From NCBI RefSeq assembly GCF_040026395.1, contig NZ_CP157278.1, positions 4,960,001 through 5,024,000 of the forward strand: a stretch of 64,000 nucleotides of DNA, read 5' to 3'. The DNA is from Pedobacter lusitanus. GTDB taxonomy: Bacteria > Bacteroidota > Bacteroidia > Sphingobacteriales > Sphingobacteriaceae. This document shows positions 43,060 through 52,600 of the stretch, piece after piece; position 1 is the stretch's first letter; every line of letters begins with the position of its first letter. The notes under the pieces were generated by a model. That model worked only from the letters and a program-made list of their open reading frames with translations, ran no database searches and was not told the origin of the DNA. The position numbers and the translations under genes were made by a program.

Positions 43060-44049
43060 ATGATTAATAAAAATCTGGTTTTTCTCTCTTACGGCGCTGA
43101 ATCTGAGTTGCGCAGAGCAATATTTTGTATCTTAAGTTTTTATGCCTGGTCTGATACTCAGGATATTGAAAATTCCAGGATAGTTATTTATACTGACCAC
43201 CCTGAGTTTTTTCAGATTTATCTGAAAGAGACCAATATTGAATATGTTCTGATGACACCGGCACTGATGGAGGAAATGCTGGGAGGCACAGGTTTTAATC
43301 ACCGCAGAAAAATCGCATGTATAGATCTTACGCTGAAAAAATATCCTGAGGATGATTTATTGTTTATAGATTCTGATACTTTTTTTATTAATGATTCTGC
43401 AAAACTATTAAACGGACTGGCCAGAGATCATGCTTTTATGCACATGCGGGAGTATACCTTTAAAGAAGGACTGGCAATTTTTACAGGCTTTAATCAGGGG
43501 AAGTTTCCACAGGCATTTATTGATTACATCTCCGGTAGGGACCTTATGATAGGCGGACGGGCTGAGAGGTTCACAGAGAATGATTATGGCTGGAATTCGG
43601 GTGTATTGGGCCTTCACCGGAGTTTTGCTGAGTACATGCCTGATGTGTTCCGGCTGAATGATGAATTTTACAGGAATTCTGAATGGTTTATCAGTGAACA
43701 GCTCGCCTTTTCCTTAATACTGCAGCGCAGAACAGATCTGCGTCCGGCCAATGAGTTTATTTTACATTACTGGGGTAAACGTCAGAAACTGATGATGGAT
43801 CAGTTTTTAATTGATTTGCTGAACAAATATCCTGCTTTGGAACTGAAAGACAAAACGTTGATCAGAACTTATACGAAAAAATGGAAATTCAGCGTAGAGG
43901 TTGATGTTATCCAGGAAAAGGCTGCAATAGCACTTACTTTTGGTTCCTGGGTATATGGCACCAGAAAAAGTCTGCAGGTGATGATGAAGGACCCTTTCAA
44001 TTTAAATAACTATAAAGAGCTAATTGCAGCTGCGGTACAGAAAAGATAA
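43060..44049 (+). CDS. putative GT-A glycosyltransferase
   Basis: 329 residues with a GT-A-like beginning (L-V-F-L-S-Y-G-A-E-S-E-L-R-R), a metal-type motif in F-I-D-S-D-T-F-F near residue 110, N-S-G-V-L-G-L as in GT8-like enzymes and a histidine in F-I-L-H-Y-W-G. It is not clearly in a numbered family known to me, but it fits a nucleotide-sugar transferase. It follows the GT14 gene by 49 bases and its stop is 13 bases from that of the convergent methyltransferase gene. Confidence 0.7.
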   Translation: MINKNLVFLSYGAESELRRAIFCILSFYAWSDTQDIENSRIVIYTDHPEFFQIYLKETNIEYVLMTPALMEEMLGGTGFNHRRKIACIDLTLKKYPEDDLLFIDSDTFFINDSAKLLNGLARDHAFMHMREYTFKEGLAIFTGFNQGKFPQAFIDYISGRDLMIGGRAERFTENDYGWNSGVLGLHRSFAEYMPDVFRLNDEFYRNSEWFISEQLAFSLILQRRTDLRPANEFILHYWGKRQKLMMDQFLIDLLNKYPALELKDKTLIRTYTKKWKFSVEVDVIQEKAAIALTFGSWVYGTRKSLQVMMKDPFNLNNYKELIAAAVQKR

Positions 44050-44062
44050 ATCGTATACCTGA

Positions 44063-44875
44063 TTACGGACGAAGTTTCCACAGTGTTCCTTCATACCTGA
44101 AGGGCTTAAATCCAATATAGAATTTCTCTTCTGTAGAGATAAAATCATGTTCTTTATCATATCGTTCACATAACTTATCCTGTATTTTAGCTCTGTTGAA
44201 GAAGTAACATGGATAGGATGCTTCTATTCCATAAAATACCGGGGGTACATATTGTACTGTTATTCTGTCTGAATTGCGGTTATTGTAACCTACATAGTCC
44301 AGCATCACATATGGAATTCCAGTATTAATGACCTCATCAAGCAGTTTGTATGGTTTCTCTATGTATTGCAGAACGCTGCAAATCAAAAATAACCCGGGGT
44401 TATTCTCTGCCATACATTCCTGAATGCTGTTATAGAATTTAATGTGCTCATTCTCAAAGTGTTTTTTTCCTGCCTCTACAAACTTTGGTTGTTCAATGAT
44501 ACACCATCTTATCTTTTTTAAATGTTTCAGATATGGATAATTCTGGTAATAGGTAGTTCCCAGGGAGCCGCCAAAGTCAATGATCGTCAGTTCGTTATCG
44601 TTTTTTGATGCAACGAACAGCAGTGTTTTTAAGAGCGGGAAATTCATCTGAACGGTATCATACATGATTCCATCACGTTCGTAAGCAATTTCTTTGTTTT
44701 TTACTTTATAGGTAGTTTCAATAATTCTGTTCAGAATATGATCCTCATCGTAACCTCTGCATTTCTGTTTTGCCTCTTCATAAGTTTTATAATGACCTTT
44801 CCAGCCATATTTAAAACTAAACCATCTTAAAGTATGTAAAATAGGAGGGGCAAGTTCTTTCAGTAAATAGAACAT
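44063..44875 (-). CDS. putative methyltransferase of the TIGR04325 family
   Basis: 270 residues. The class-I methyltransferase glycine motif appears as I-I-D-F-G-G-S-L-G-T near residue 97, and the N-terminal Y-E-E-A-K-Q-K-C-R-G-Y is the hallmark of the TIGR04325 group, which occurs in polysaccharide loci. It probably methylates a sugar residue, or an acceptor, using S-adenosylmethionine. It is last in the minus-strand series GT14, FdtA-like, FdtB-like, methyltransferase, with a 13-base gap to the aminotransferase gene. Confidence 0.8.
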   Translation of the reverse strand: MFYLLKELAPPILHTLRWFSFKYGWKGHYKTYEEAKQKCRGYDEDHILNRIIETTYKVKNKEIAYERDGIMYDTVQMNFPLLKTLLFVASKNDNELTIIDFGGSLGTTYYQNYPYLKHLKKIRWCIIEQPKFVEAGKKHFENEHIKFYNSIQECMAENNPGLFLICSVLQYIEKPYKLLDEVINTGIPYVMLDYVGYNNRNSDRITVQYVPPVFYGIEASYPCYFFNRAKIQDKLCERYDKEHDFISTEEKFYIGFKPFRYEGTLWKLRP

Positions 44876-44888
44876 CCTTCTTCTGTTT

Positions 44889-45980
44889 TTATGAGTGAAA
44901 TTTATTCAAAATCCTGATTACCCCGAGTACGTCTGCTTCAGTATGTGCAAAAGAACAGGGCAGACTAAGCGTCTGCTGATGTATTTTTGCGGATACGGGA
45001 TAGTCAAAACTCCGGAGATAATCTTTCAGTGCTGGCTGATCCTGCGGCGCTACAGGATAATGTACTTCGGTACCTATATTGTTTTCAAGCAGATATTGTT
45101 TAAGCCTGTCTCTTTCCGGATGCAGGATATTATAGATATGAAAAACATTATAAAAATCCGGATCTGACTTTGGCTTAATAAATGAATCGTTCAGATTTTC
45201 AGTATATAACTGTGCGAGTTTTCTTTTATGTGTGTTTATTTCATCAAGATAAGGCAGCTTGATTCTTAAAAAAGAAGCCTGCAATTCATCAAGTCTTGAA
45301 TTATAACCTATTATGCCGTTATGATATTTTTTTTCTGACCCGTAGTTTCTCAATTGCTTTATTTTGAGATAGTCTGCCTCAGTTTTACATAAAACTGCTC
45401 CTGCATCTCCCAAAGCACCTAAGTTTTTAGTAGGATAAAAACTAAAGGCACCGAAATCGCCGAATGTTCCGGCTAGTTTACCTTTGTATTTTGCACCATG
45501 TGCCTGTGCACAATCTTCAATAACTTTAAGCTGATGCTGTGCAGCCAGCTCCATTATCGGGTCCATTTCACAGCACTGACCGTATAAATGTACGACCATA
45601 ATTGCCACAGTTCTGTCTGTAATGGCAGCAGGTATAGCGGCAGGATCAATATTATAGGTACGGCTGTCAGGTTCAACAAGAACAGGAATTAAACCAGCCT
45701 GTATAATAGCCAGAATGGTTGCTATATAAGTATTGGAGGGTACAATAACCTCGTCCCCTTTTTTAAAGTTGCAGCAGCGCAGCGAAAGTATCAGCGCATC
45801 CAGCCCGTTGGCAACTCCGGCAACATATTTTTCATCGTGATAAGCTGCAAATTCCTCTTCGAATAAAGAAACCTCCTCTCCAAGTACATACCATCCTTTT
45901 TCAAGGAAACCGGCAAACCTGGCTTTAAATTTTTCTTCAAAGGGACGGTTAAGTATTTTCAGACTTTCATATGGAATCAT
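44889..45980 (-). CDS. DegT/DnrJ/EryC1 sugar aminotransferase, FdtB/QdtB-like
   Basis: About 363 residues of fold-type I PLP enzymes. PLP contacts are clear: K185 in [10 protein letters not shown]156 in E-D-C-A-Q-A-H-G-A, and S-N-T-Y-I-A-T near residue 83. With the ketoisomerase gene upstream it should form a dTDP-3-amino-3,6-dideoxyhexose (Fuc3N or Qui3N). The start at 45980 (M-I-P-Y-E-S-L-K) matches the usual N-terminus; two upstream ATGs in frame, to 46031, overlap the previous gene further. The overlap indicates coupling. Confidence 0.88.
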   Translation of the reverse strand: MIPYESLKILNRPFEEKFKARFAGFLEKGWYVLGEEVSLFEEEFAAYHDEKYVAGVANGLDALILSLRCCNFKKGDEVIVPSNTYIATILAIIQAGLIPVLVEPDSRTYNIDPAAIPAAITDRTVAIMVVHLYGQCCEMDPIMELAAQHQLKVIEDCAQAHGAKYKGKLAGTFGDFGAFSFYPTKNLGALGDAGAVLCKTEADYLKIKQLRNYGSEKKYHNGIIGYNSRLDELQASFLRIKLPYLDEINTHKRKLAQLYTENLNDSFIKPKSDPDFYNVFHIYNILHPERDRLKQYLLENNIGTEVHYPVAPQDQPALKDYLRSFDYPVSAKIHQQTLSLPCSFAHTEADVLGVIRILNKFHS

Positions 45981-46338
45981 AAGGCTCATAAATATAATCT
46001 TTAGGGTCAAATGCTGTTGAAGCGAGTACAAGAAGAATAGCGTCTGCTGAAAAATTATGCATCACATGCCAGTCTTCGGGCAGCAACATTAAGCATTTTT
46101 CCGGACTATCTAAATCAAAGACCTCAGTTGTTTTTCCATTGTTGTTGGTGATTTTGCAGGAACCTTTAATGCAGATTGCTGCCTGATGAGTTTCGTGATG
46201 TCTGTGTCCGCCACGTTCAGTATCATCAACAGAGTAGATATAGAACAATCTTTTAATCTCAAAAGGAACGATATTATCTAATACAGTAAGAATTCCTCTG
46301 CTGTCTTTAAACGTTTGTATATTAATTATATGGGCCAT
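45967..46338 (-). CDS. sugar 3,4-ketoisomerase, FdtA/QdtA-like cupin
   Basis: 123 residues of the WxcM/FdtA cupin family. The motif [11 protein letters not shown] carries the active-site histidines, and I-K-G-S-C-K-I follows on the next strand. FdtA and QdtA convert dTDP-4-keto-6-deoxyglucose to the 3-keto isomer, axial or equatorial at C4; the sequence does not tell which. The gene overlaps the GT14 gene before it and the aminotransferase gene after it, so the three form a tight operon. Confidence 0.88.
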   Translation of the reverse strand: MAHIINIQTFKDSRGILTVLDNIVPFEIKRLFYIYSVDDTERGGHRHHETHQAAICIKGSCKITNNNGKTTEVFDLDSPEKCLMLLPEDWHVMHNFSADAILLVLASTAFDPKDYIYEPYDSI

Positions 46339-47182
46339 GTGCTAATAAGTTCTTGTCAATTAAATCCAGTATTTCAGGGTGAACGGCCGCATCAAATTTT
46401 CTTGCGAACAACATTGCTGATTCTGCAATCTTTCCAAAGTCACTTTTCTCCAGTGTTTTCGGGCTTGCTCCGCCTGCAGACCAATCAATATACCGGTAAT
46501 TATTATTTACTACTTTATCTTTAAACTTCGAATTTAACAGAATTGTCTGAAAAACGAATTCATCACTTGCCCAGCATAAAGAGAAAAAGTGTTTTAGCTT
46601 CGGATCTTCTTCGACTCTTTTTACTACAAATAAAGCAACTTCAGGACTTAGCATCCAGAACATTGACTTCCCATAAGGGTGCAGTTTATAAGGTAAAGTT
46701 CTTTTAGGAAGTATCTTATTGATAAGCATTTCTATTCTGTACTTTCCAATAAAATTATAACTGGTCAGGAAATACTTTTCCATTCTGATTAGTCCTTCTT
46801 TCCAGTCATTCTTAATATCGCGATAGCTCAGAAACTCTTTTCCTTTATTCTGAACAAAAAAGTCATTGATATAATCAGCTGTTTTGATGGGATAATCCTG
46901 ACCGCTTAAAAAATTGATAAAGTCGTACTCAATACCTGTTCCTACAATTTCTTTAATGCATTCAAAAGTTGCCGTTACCGTGCTGAATCCTGCCCATTTT
47001 ACGTCTATTCTGTTATTGATGAAATAAACATTGGGTATAGACTTCAGGAATAAATGTGGGTTTATATCAAATTTCTTATCTACATGTATATAAAAATCGA
47101 AATTCTGATGAGATAAACTTTTAATCATTCTCTCTGTTTGTTTTGGATCAGTATAAGTAAGTATCAAATGAGCAACACGCAT
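46322..47182 (-). CDS. GT14 beta-1,6-N-acetylglucosaminyltransferase-like enzyme, copy 2
   Basis: 286 residues, the same length as copy 1 and with matching segments: L-I-L-T-Y-T-D-P-K-Q-T, Y-I-H-V-D-K-K-F-D-I, N-F-L-S-G-Q-D-Y-P-I-K and C-W-A-S-D-E-F-V-F-Q-T. It is first in the minus-strand operon with the amino-sugar genes and overlaps the next gene by 17 bases. It could transfer the amino sugar made by that operon, though the family usually uses UDP-GlcNAc or UDP-xylose. Confidence 0.87.
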   Translation of the reverse strand: MRVAHLILTYTDPKQTERMIKSLSHQNFDFYIHVDKKFDINPHLFLKSIPNVYFINNRIDVKWAGFSTVTATFECIKEIVGTGIEYDFINFLSGQDYPIKTADYINDFFVQNKGKEFLSYRDIKNDWKEGLIRMEKYFLTSYNFIGKYRIEMLINKILPKRTLPYKLHPYGKSMFWMLSPEVALFVVKRVEEDPKLKHFFSLCWASDEFVFQTILLNSKFKDKVVNNNYRYIDWSAGGASPKTLEKSDFGKIAESAMLFARKFDAAVHPEILDLIDKNLLAHGPYN

Positions 47183-47549
47183 TTTTCAAATAGAGTTAAT
47201 GAATTTTTCAGATAGATAGTAACGTCTGGTGTATAGAAAAAATGGTGCCAGTATTGAAATGCAATTAAATTGCTTGTGGTTTTTTTATAATAATTAATGT
47301 TTAATGCTAATAGGCAATAAATTTGCTATTTTATCTCGGGAGCTTCTGCTAATGTAAAAAACAGGGGCATAAATCAGACTTATTTGCCCAAATTGTAGAT
47401 CTCTTTGTACATAAATCTATTATTGCGTAATATAATCCTTTTGAAATGCCTGAATGATGATGTGCCGGACTTGGATTACTTATTGCATATCATGCGGGTA
47501 ATCATTGAAAAACAATAATATTACCAGCAAATAATTACTTTTACCCGGA
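47183..47549. other. 367-base divergent intergenic region
   Basis: Between the divergent GT14 (minus) and GT2 (plus) genes. It is very AT-rich and shows no coding frame, RNA gene or clear promoter box. Short imperfect inverted bases around 47310-47335 are not convincing. Confidence 0.5.
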
Positions 47550-48461
47550 ATGAAGCTCACCTCAATTATAACCGTCAATTTTAATCAGCCTGAAGTTACC
47601 ATTGATTTTCTCAGGTCAGTAAAGCTTCATAGTAATCTGTCTGAGGTTGAGGTTATCATTGTCGATAATGGAAGTAAAGAGGATCATCGTCAGGATTTTC
47701 TGAAAGAATATCCTGAACTTATATATATAAGCTCTGCAAAAAATCTTGGGTTTGCCGGAGGGAATAACCTTGGAATTGAGGCAGCTCAGGGGGACTATCT
47801 TTTGTTCTTAAATAATGATACAGAAATTACCGGAAACCTGATCAGTGAGCTGATCAGAGAACTGGATGAGAATGAGGAGATCGGGCTGATATCACCGTTG
47901 TTGTTATATTTTGATAATCCTGATATCATACAATATGCAGGAGCCACACCAATGGATTATTTAACCTGCCGGAACAGTACGATAGGACTCCTGGAAAACA
48001 ATAACGGACAGTATGACCATCAGAGCAGAGAAACTGCTTTCTGTCATGGAGCTGCTATGATGTGTCGTAAACGGGATCTTGAAAGTGCTGGCCTGATGGA
48101 TAAGAATTTCTTTCTTTATTATGAAGAACTGGATTGGTGCGAGCAGTTTAAAAGAGCTGGTAAAAAGATATGGTTTACTGGCAATACAAAAGTTTATCAT
48201 AAAGAATCAATGAGTGTGGGTAAGGAAAGTATGATCAAGACATACTTTATGACAAGAAACAGAATGTTGTTTATCCGTAGAAATACAGGGAAACTTAATA
48301 CTTTGTTTTTTAGTTTATATTATATCGGCATTGCCTGTCCCAAGCAGATATTTATCTATCTTAAAAAGAATAGAACAGATCTGATCAGGTGGGTGTTTCG
48401 TGGCATAAAATGGAATCTTACCCATTCGAAAAACAGTGAAGATTTAGGTTTTAAAATATAA
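47550..48461 (+). CDS. family 2 glycosyltransferase (rhamnosyltransferase-like)
   Basis: 303 residues with S-I-I-T-V-N-F-N-Q-P, V-D-N-G-S, the conserved N-L-G-F-A-G-G-N-N-L-G-I and the metal motif L-N-N-D-T. A C-H-G-A-A-M-M-C segment and Y-Y-E-E-L-D-W-C-E-Q-F-K complete the WbbL-like rhamnosyltransferase pattern. It probably transfers a deoxysugar to a lipid-linked acceptor, fitting the deoxyamino-sugar genes nearby. The next gene begins 6 bases later. Confidence 0.87.
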   Translation: MKLTSIITVNFNQPEVTIDFLRSVKLHSNLSEVEVIIVDNGSKEDHRQDFLKEYPELIYISSAKNLGFAGGNNLGIEAAQGDYLLFLNNDTEITGNLISELIRELDENEEIGLISPLLLYFDNPDIIQYAGATPMDYLTCRNSTIGLLENNNGQYDHQSRETAFCHGAAMMCRKRDLESAGLMDKNFFLYYEELDWCEQFKRAGKKIWFTGNTKVYHKESMSVGKESMIKTYFMTRNRMLFIRRNTGKLNTLFFSLYYIGIACPKQIFIYLKKNRTDLIRWVFRGIKWNLTHSKNSEDLGFKI

Positions 48462-48467
48462 ATATTG

Positions 48468-49637
48468 ATGATTATAATTTTCTGGATCAGCATTTTTCTG
48501 ATCGTTTATACATTTGTTGGTTATGGTTTTGTTCTTTACATCCTGGTGAAAATCAAGAGATTGTTTGTCAAACCATTTGTTTTTAAAACTGATGTCGCTT
48601 TACCTTCGGTCACTTTACTGGTTGCGGCTTATAATGAAGAAGATATCATTGAGGAAAAAATACGGAATACCCTGCAGCTGGCTTATCCGAAAGATAAACT
48701 TCAACTGATTTTTATTACAGATGGTTCTTCAGATCAAACTGCTGCAAGGGTTAGCAATTTTAAGGAAATAACCCTGTTACATCAGGATCTCAGAGCAGGG
48801 AAAATGGCTGCAATCAAAAGGGCTATACCTTTAATTACGGGTGAAATAACCGTATTTACAGATGCCAATACATTCTTAAATGCAGAAGCCATTAATGAAC
48901 TTGTTAAACATTATCAGTATGCTAAAGTCGGGGCTGTAGCGGGTGAAAAGAGAATCCTGGTAGAGGAAACTGCGGATGCAAGTTCTGCAGGGGAAGGATT
49001 TTACTGGAAATATGAATCGAAACTGAAAAAACTCGATTACGAATTATATTCCAATGTAGGTGCTGCCGGCGAATTGTTCAGTATCAGAACTGCACTTTAT
49101 CAGCCAGTAGAAACAGATACAATTATTGATGATCATATGATTGCCATGCGTATTGCAGAAAAAGGGTATATCATTGCCTACGAGCCGGAAGCCTATGCTA
49201 TGGAAACGGCATCGGCTGACGTCAGAGAAGAACTTAAAAGAAAAATCAGGATAGCAGCAGGGGGAATACAATCCATACTGCGACTGAAAAAAGCTGCCAA
49301 TCCCTTTAACCAGCCTGTTTTTACCTTTCAATATATCAGTCACAGGGTTTTACGCTGGACAATAGTGCCTTTTCTGTTGTTTGCAGTTTTTATTCTTAAT
49401 GGAATTATTGCGTTCACAGTTCCTGCTCCTTTTTACCGGATATTGTTTGTTCTGCAGATTCTTTTTTACCTCCTGAGTGTGATTGGGTTTTACTTTGAAC
49501 AGCGGAATATCCGCATCAAAGCATTATTTATCCCTTACTATTTTTGCATGATGAATTATGCAGTTTTAGCAGGTATCATTAAATATTATAATAAGAACCA
49601 AAGTGCTGCCTGGGAAAAATCAAAAAGAAAAGTCTGA
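48468..49637 (+). CDS. membrane family 2 glycosyltransferase (processive type)
   Basis: About 389 residues. An N-terminal helix (I-F-W-I-S-I-F-L-I-V-Y) precedes a GT2 domain with V-A-A-Y-N-E-E-D, D-G-S-S-D and F-T-D-A-N-T. A later D-D-H-M and the K-R-K-I-R-I-A segment sit where processive enzymes keep their acceptor motifs, though QxxRW is not obvious. Three C-terminal membrane helices follow. The frame can start at a TTG at 48465; the next codon, ATG at 48468, is preferred. Its stop is one base from that of the convergent NRPS gene. Confidence 0.86.
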   Translation: MIIIFWISIFLIVYTFVGYGFVLYILVKIKRLFVKPFVFKTDVALPSVTLLVAAYNEEDIIEEKIRNTLQLAYPKDKLQLIFITDGSSDQTAARVSNFKEITLLHQDLRAGKMAAIKRAIPLITGEITVFTDANTFLNAEAINELVKHYQYAKVGAVAGEKRILVEETADASSAGEGFYWKYESKLKKLDYELYSNVGAAGELFSIRTALYQPVETDTIIDDHMIAMRIAEKGYIIAYEPEAYAMETASADVREELKRKIRIAAGGIQSILRLKKAANPFNQPVFTFQYISHRVLRWTIVPFLLFAVFILNGIIAFTVPAPFYRILFVLQILFYLLSVIGFYFEQRNIRIKALFIPYYFCMMNYAVLAGIIKYYNKNQSAAWEKSKRKV

Positions 49638-49638
49638 T

Positions 49639-52600
49639 TTAAGAAACGCTGTCCAATACTGATTGCAGCGTTCTGGCAAACTCTTTGTCATAAGGAGCAA
49701 GCAGCATCGTTTTATGATCACCGGGAACGTCATGTACTTCAACTCCTTTCTTTGCGTATTTCTGCCATCCCAGGTATTTGAAGTCTTCTACAAAATAGAC
49801 ATTATCGGTTGCTCTGAATAAATGTATTTTTTCATCAAATGGGGCTAACTTATAGGCCTGATAAGCAATATCATATTTCTTATCAATCCTTCTCATAATT
49901 TCATATATCCCACCTGATTCTTCTTCTGTAATGGTTTTAATTCCGAGAACTTCTTTTAGTCTGGTGGTAATGATATGTTTCTGATAGTTAATAGTAGCTT
50001 TTGGATTCTTGAAAAGTGAAGAGATGATCCACCATAATTTGGGCAATTGTTTTTTGACTCTTTCTTTAAAAACATTAAAATCATTTCCATGAAAATCAAG
50101 GTTTTTTGCATTGGTATCAAAGATTCCCAGCATCTTGATTTCATGTCCCAGTTCCTTTAACTGTCTGGCCATTTCTATCACTACGTAACCTCCAAAAGAG
50201 TAGCCGGCTAAGGCATATGGTCCATGAGGATTCTGGGCGAGTATACTTTCTATATAATAACGGGCTATATCTTCCATATTGTCCATTGGCTCTTCCACAC
50301 CGTCCAGTCCCTGCGCCTGAATACCGAATACAGGTTGTTCCTGATCTACGTGAAGTCCTATTCCGCTAAAATTAAGTACATTGTATCCGCCTCCGTGTAC
50401 AATGTAAATCGGAGTTTTAGACCCACCTGGTTTAATAGGAACCAGCGAGGTATAGGTAGTAGGCCGGTTTTGTCCGTCAAGTAGTTTGGCCAGTGTTCTT
50501 ACTGTTGGATATTCAAATAATGTTGCCAGCGGTAATCCATGTCCATTTGCCTTTTCTATCTGGATCATGAACTGAATAGCAATCAGGGAATGTCCGCCAA
50601 GTTCAAAGAAATTATCATCAGTACCAATCTCTTTGACATTAAGCAACTCTTCCCATAATTTGACAATTACATTTTCGGTAGCTGTTTGTGGTGCGGTATA
50701 TTTACTCAGATCTCCTGAATGCAGGTGATCAGGAGCAGGCAAAAGCTTTTTATCTATTTTACCACTGCTGGTTCTTGGAAATTCCATCACCCAGACAAAT
50801 ACCGATGGAATCATAAAGGCAGGGAGTCTGTTTTGTATTTCGCTTCTTACATAACCAGTATCCTGACTGCCATTAGAAGAGGCGAGATAGGCAACTAATC
50901 TTTTCTGTCCGTTATGATCTTCTTTTGCAGTAACGACTACCTGTGCAATACCCGGAATACGGTTTAATACGGCTTCAACTTCTCCGATCTCAATTCTATA
51001 GCCTCTTATCTTGACCTGATCGTCATTACGTCCCAGAAATTCTATATTTCCATCGGGCAGAATTCTTGCCAGATCACCTGAACGATAAGTTCTAACCTGT
51101 TTTCCATCCGGTAAGGTGAGCATAACAAATTTCTCATCCGTCAGTTCAGGTTTGTTTAAATAACCTGTAGCCAGACTGGCACCTGCAATGCATAATTCCC
51201 CGGTGTCTCCCGGTGATACAATTTCGAGGTTTTCATCAGTAATATAAATAACCGTATTGTATACAGGAATTCCAATGTTAGGTAAGGCCGGCCAACGGGA
51301 AGGATTTCCGGTTAACTTCAGTTGTGTAACCACGTGACATTCAGTCGGGCCATATTGATTGTAAAGTACGCAACCAGGAACAGCTCTGAAAAACTGTTCA
51401 ATCTGCGGGGTGATTTTTAATTGTTCACCTGCGGTCATGACCTCTTTTAAAGCTCTAGGGAATTTTCCTATGCTTGCAGCGGTTTCGGCCAGGAATTGTA
51501 GCGCAACAAAAGGCAGATAGATCCTGTTGATTTGTTTTACTTCAATTTTGTCTAGCAGACTATCAGGGTTTAATCTCAGTACATCATCAATCAGAATTAA
51601 TTGTCCTCCGCTGCATAGTGTACAGAATATCTCCTGAAAGGATACATCAAAAGTAAGTGGTGCAAATTGCAGGGTTATACTTCCGGAACCGGCAGTTGAA
51701 TTGGCTGTCTGCCATTGAATCAGATTAACTAATGCAAGCTGAGTCATATATACTCCTTTCGGTTTTCCTGTAGACCCTGAAGTGTATAAAACATATCCGT
51801 TAGGATTTTGATTACTCATGGTTTGCACTGGCAAACTATAAGTAATGTCAAAATCTATAGTCTGTAAATCCAGTTGCTGAAAGAATTTGTTTTCTACAGC
51901 TCCCGCAATACAGAACTGGAGATTGGAATCATTAATAATCTGACTTAACCTGATTTCGGGATAAGTTGGGTCAAGAGGCAGATAGGCTTTTCCTGCTTTC
52001 AGAATAGCAAGGATAGCCACAATCATATTTATTCCTCTGGTTGTACTGATTCCTATGATTTGCTGATCAGGTGCGCGGTTTAAGATTGCTCTGCTCAGGT
52101 TATCTGCTCTGATATCAAGATTACTGTAGCTGATGGATTCATCCTGAAAGGTAATTGCAGTCTGATCCTTGAAAATGGTAGCTGCTTTTTCAAACAAACT
52201 CTGAATGGTTATTCCTTTTAAGGCAGCAATCTCTTCACTGAAATCAGTTGTCTTTATATGGGAAACTGTAGTACTTCTTTTAAAAACAGGTTCGGCAAGA
52301 AAACAGGCATTATCTGATTGTATTAATTCTTTCAGCTTATGATCGGGTTGAGTGGTGATGAATCTGATTATGTTTTCAAAACCAGCCATCATTTGCCGGA
52401 TCGTTTGCTCTTCAAATAATTGTGTATTATAAGACCATTCCAGTACAAAAGAGTCTTCTGAACCGCTTGCATTAATGAACAATTCAAAGCTTTCAAATGC
52501 TCTGGGATTACTGATCAGTTTATAATCCAGTTGCTCAAAATTTACTCCGTCATCTAAACCCATGTCAACGTTGAATACAACAGGAGCCAGGGGGATTCTG

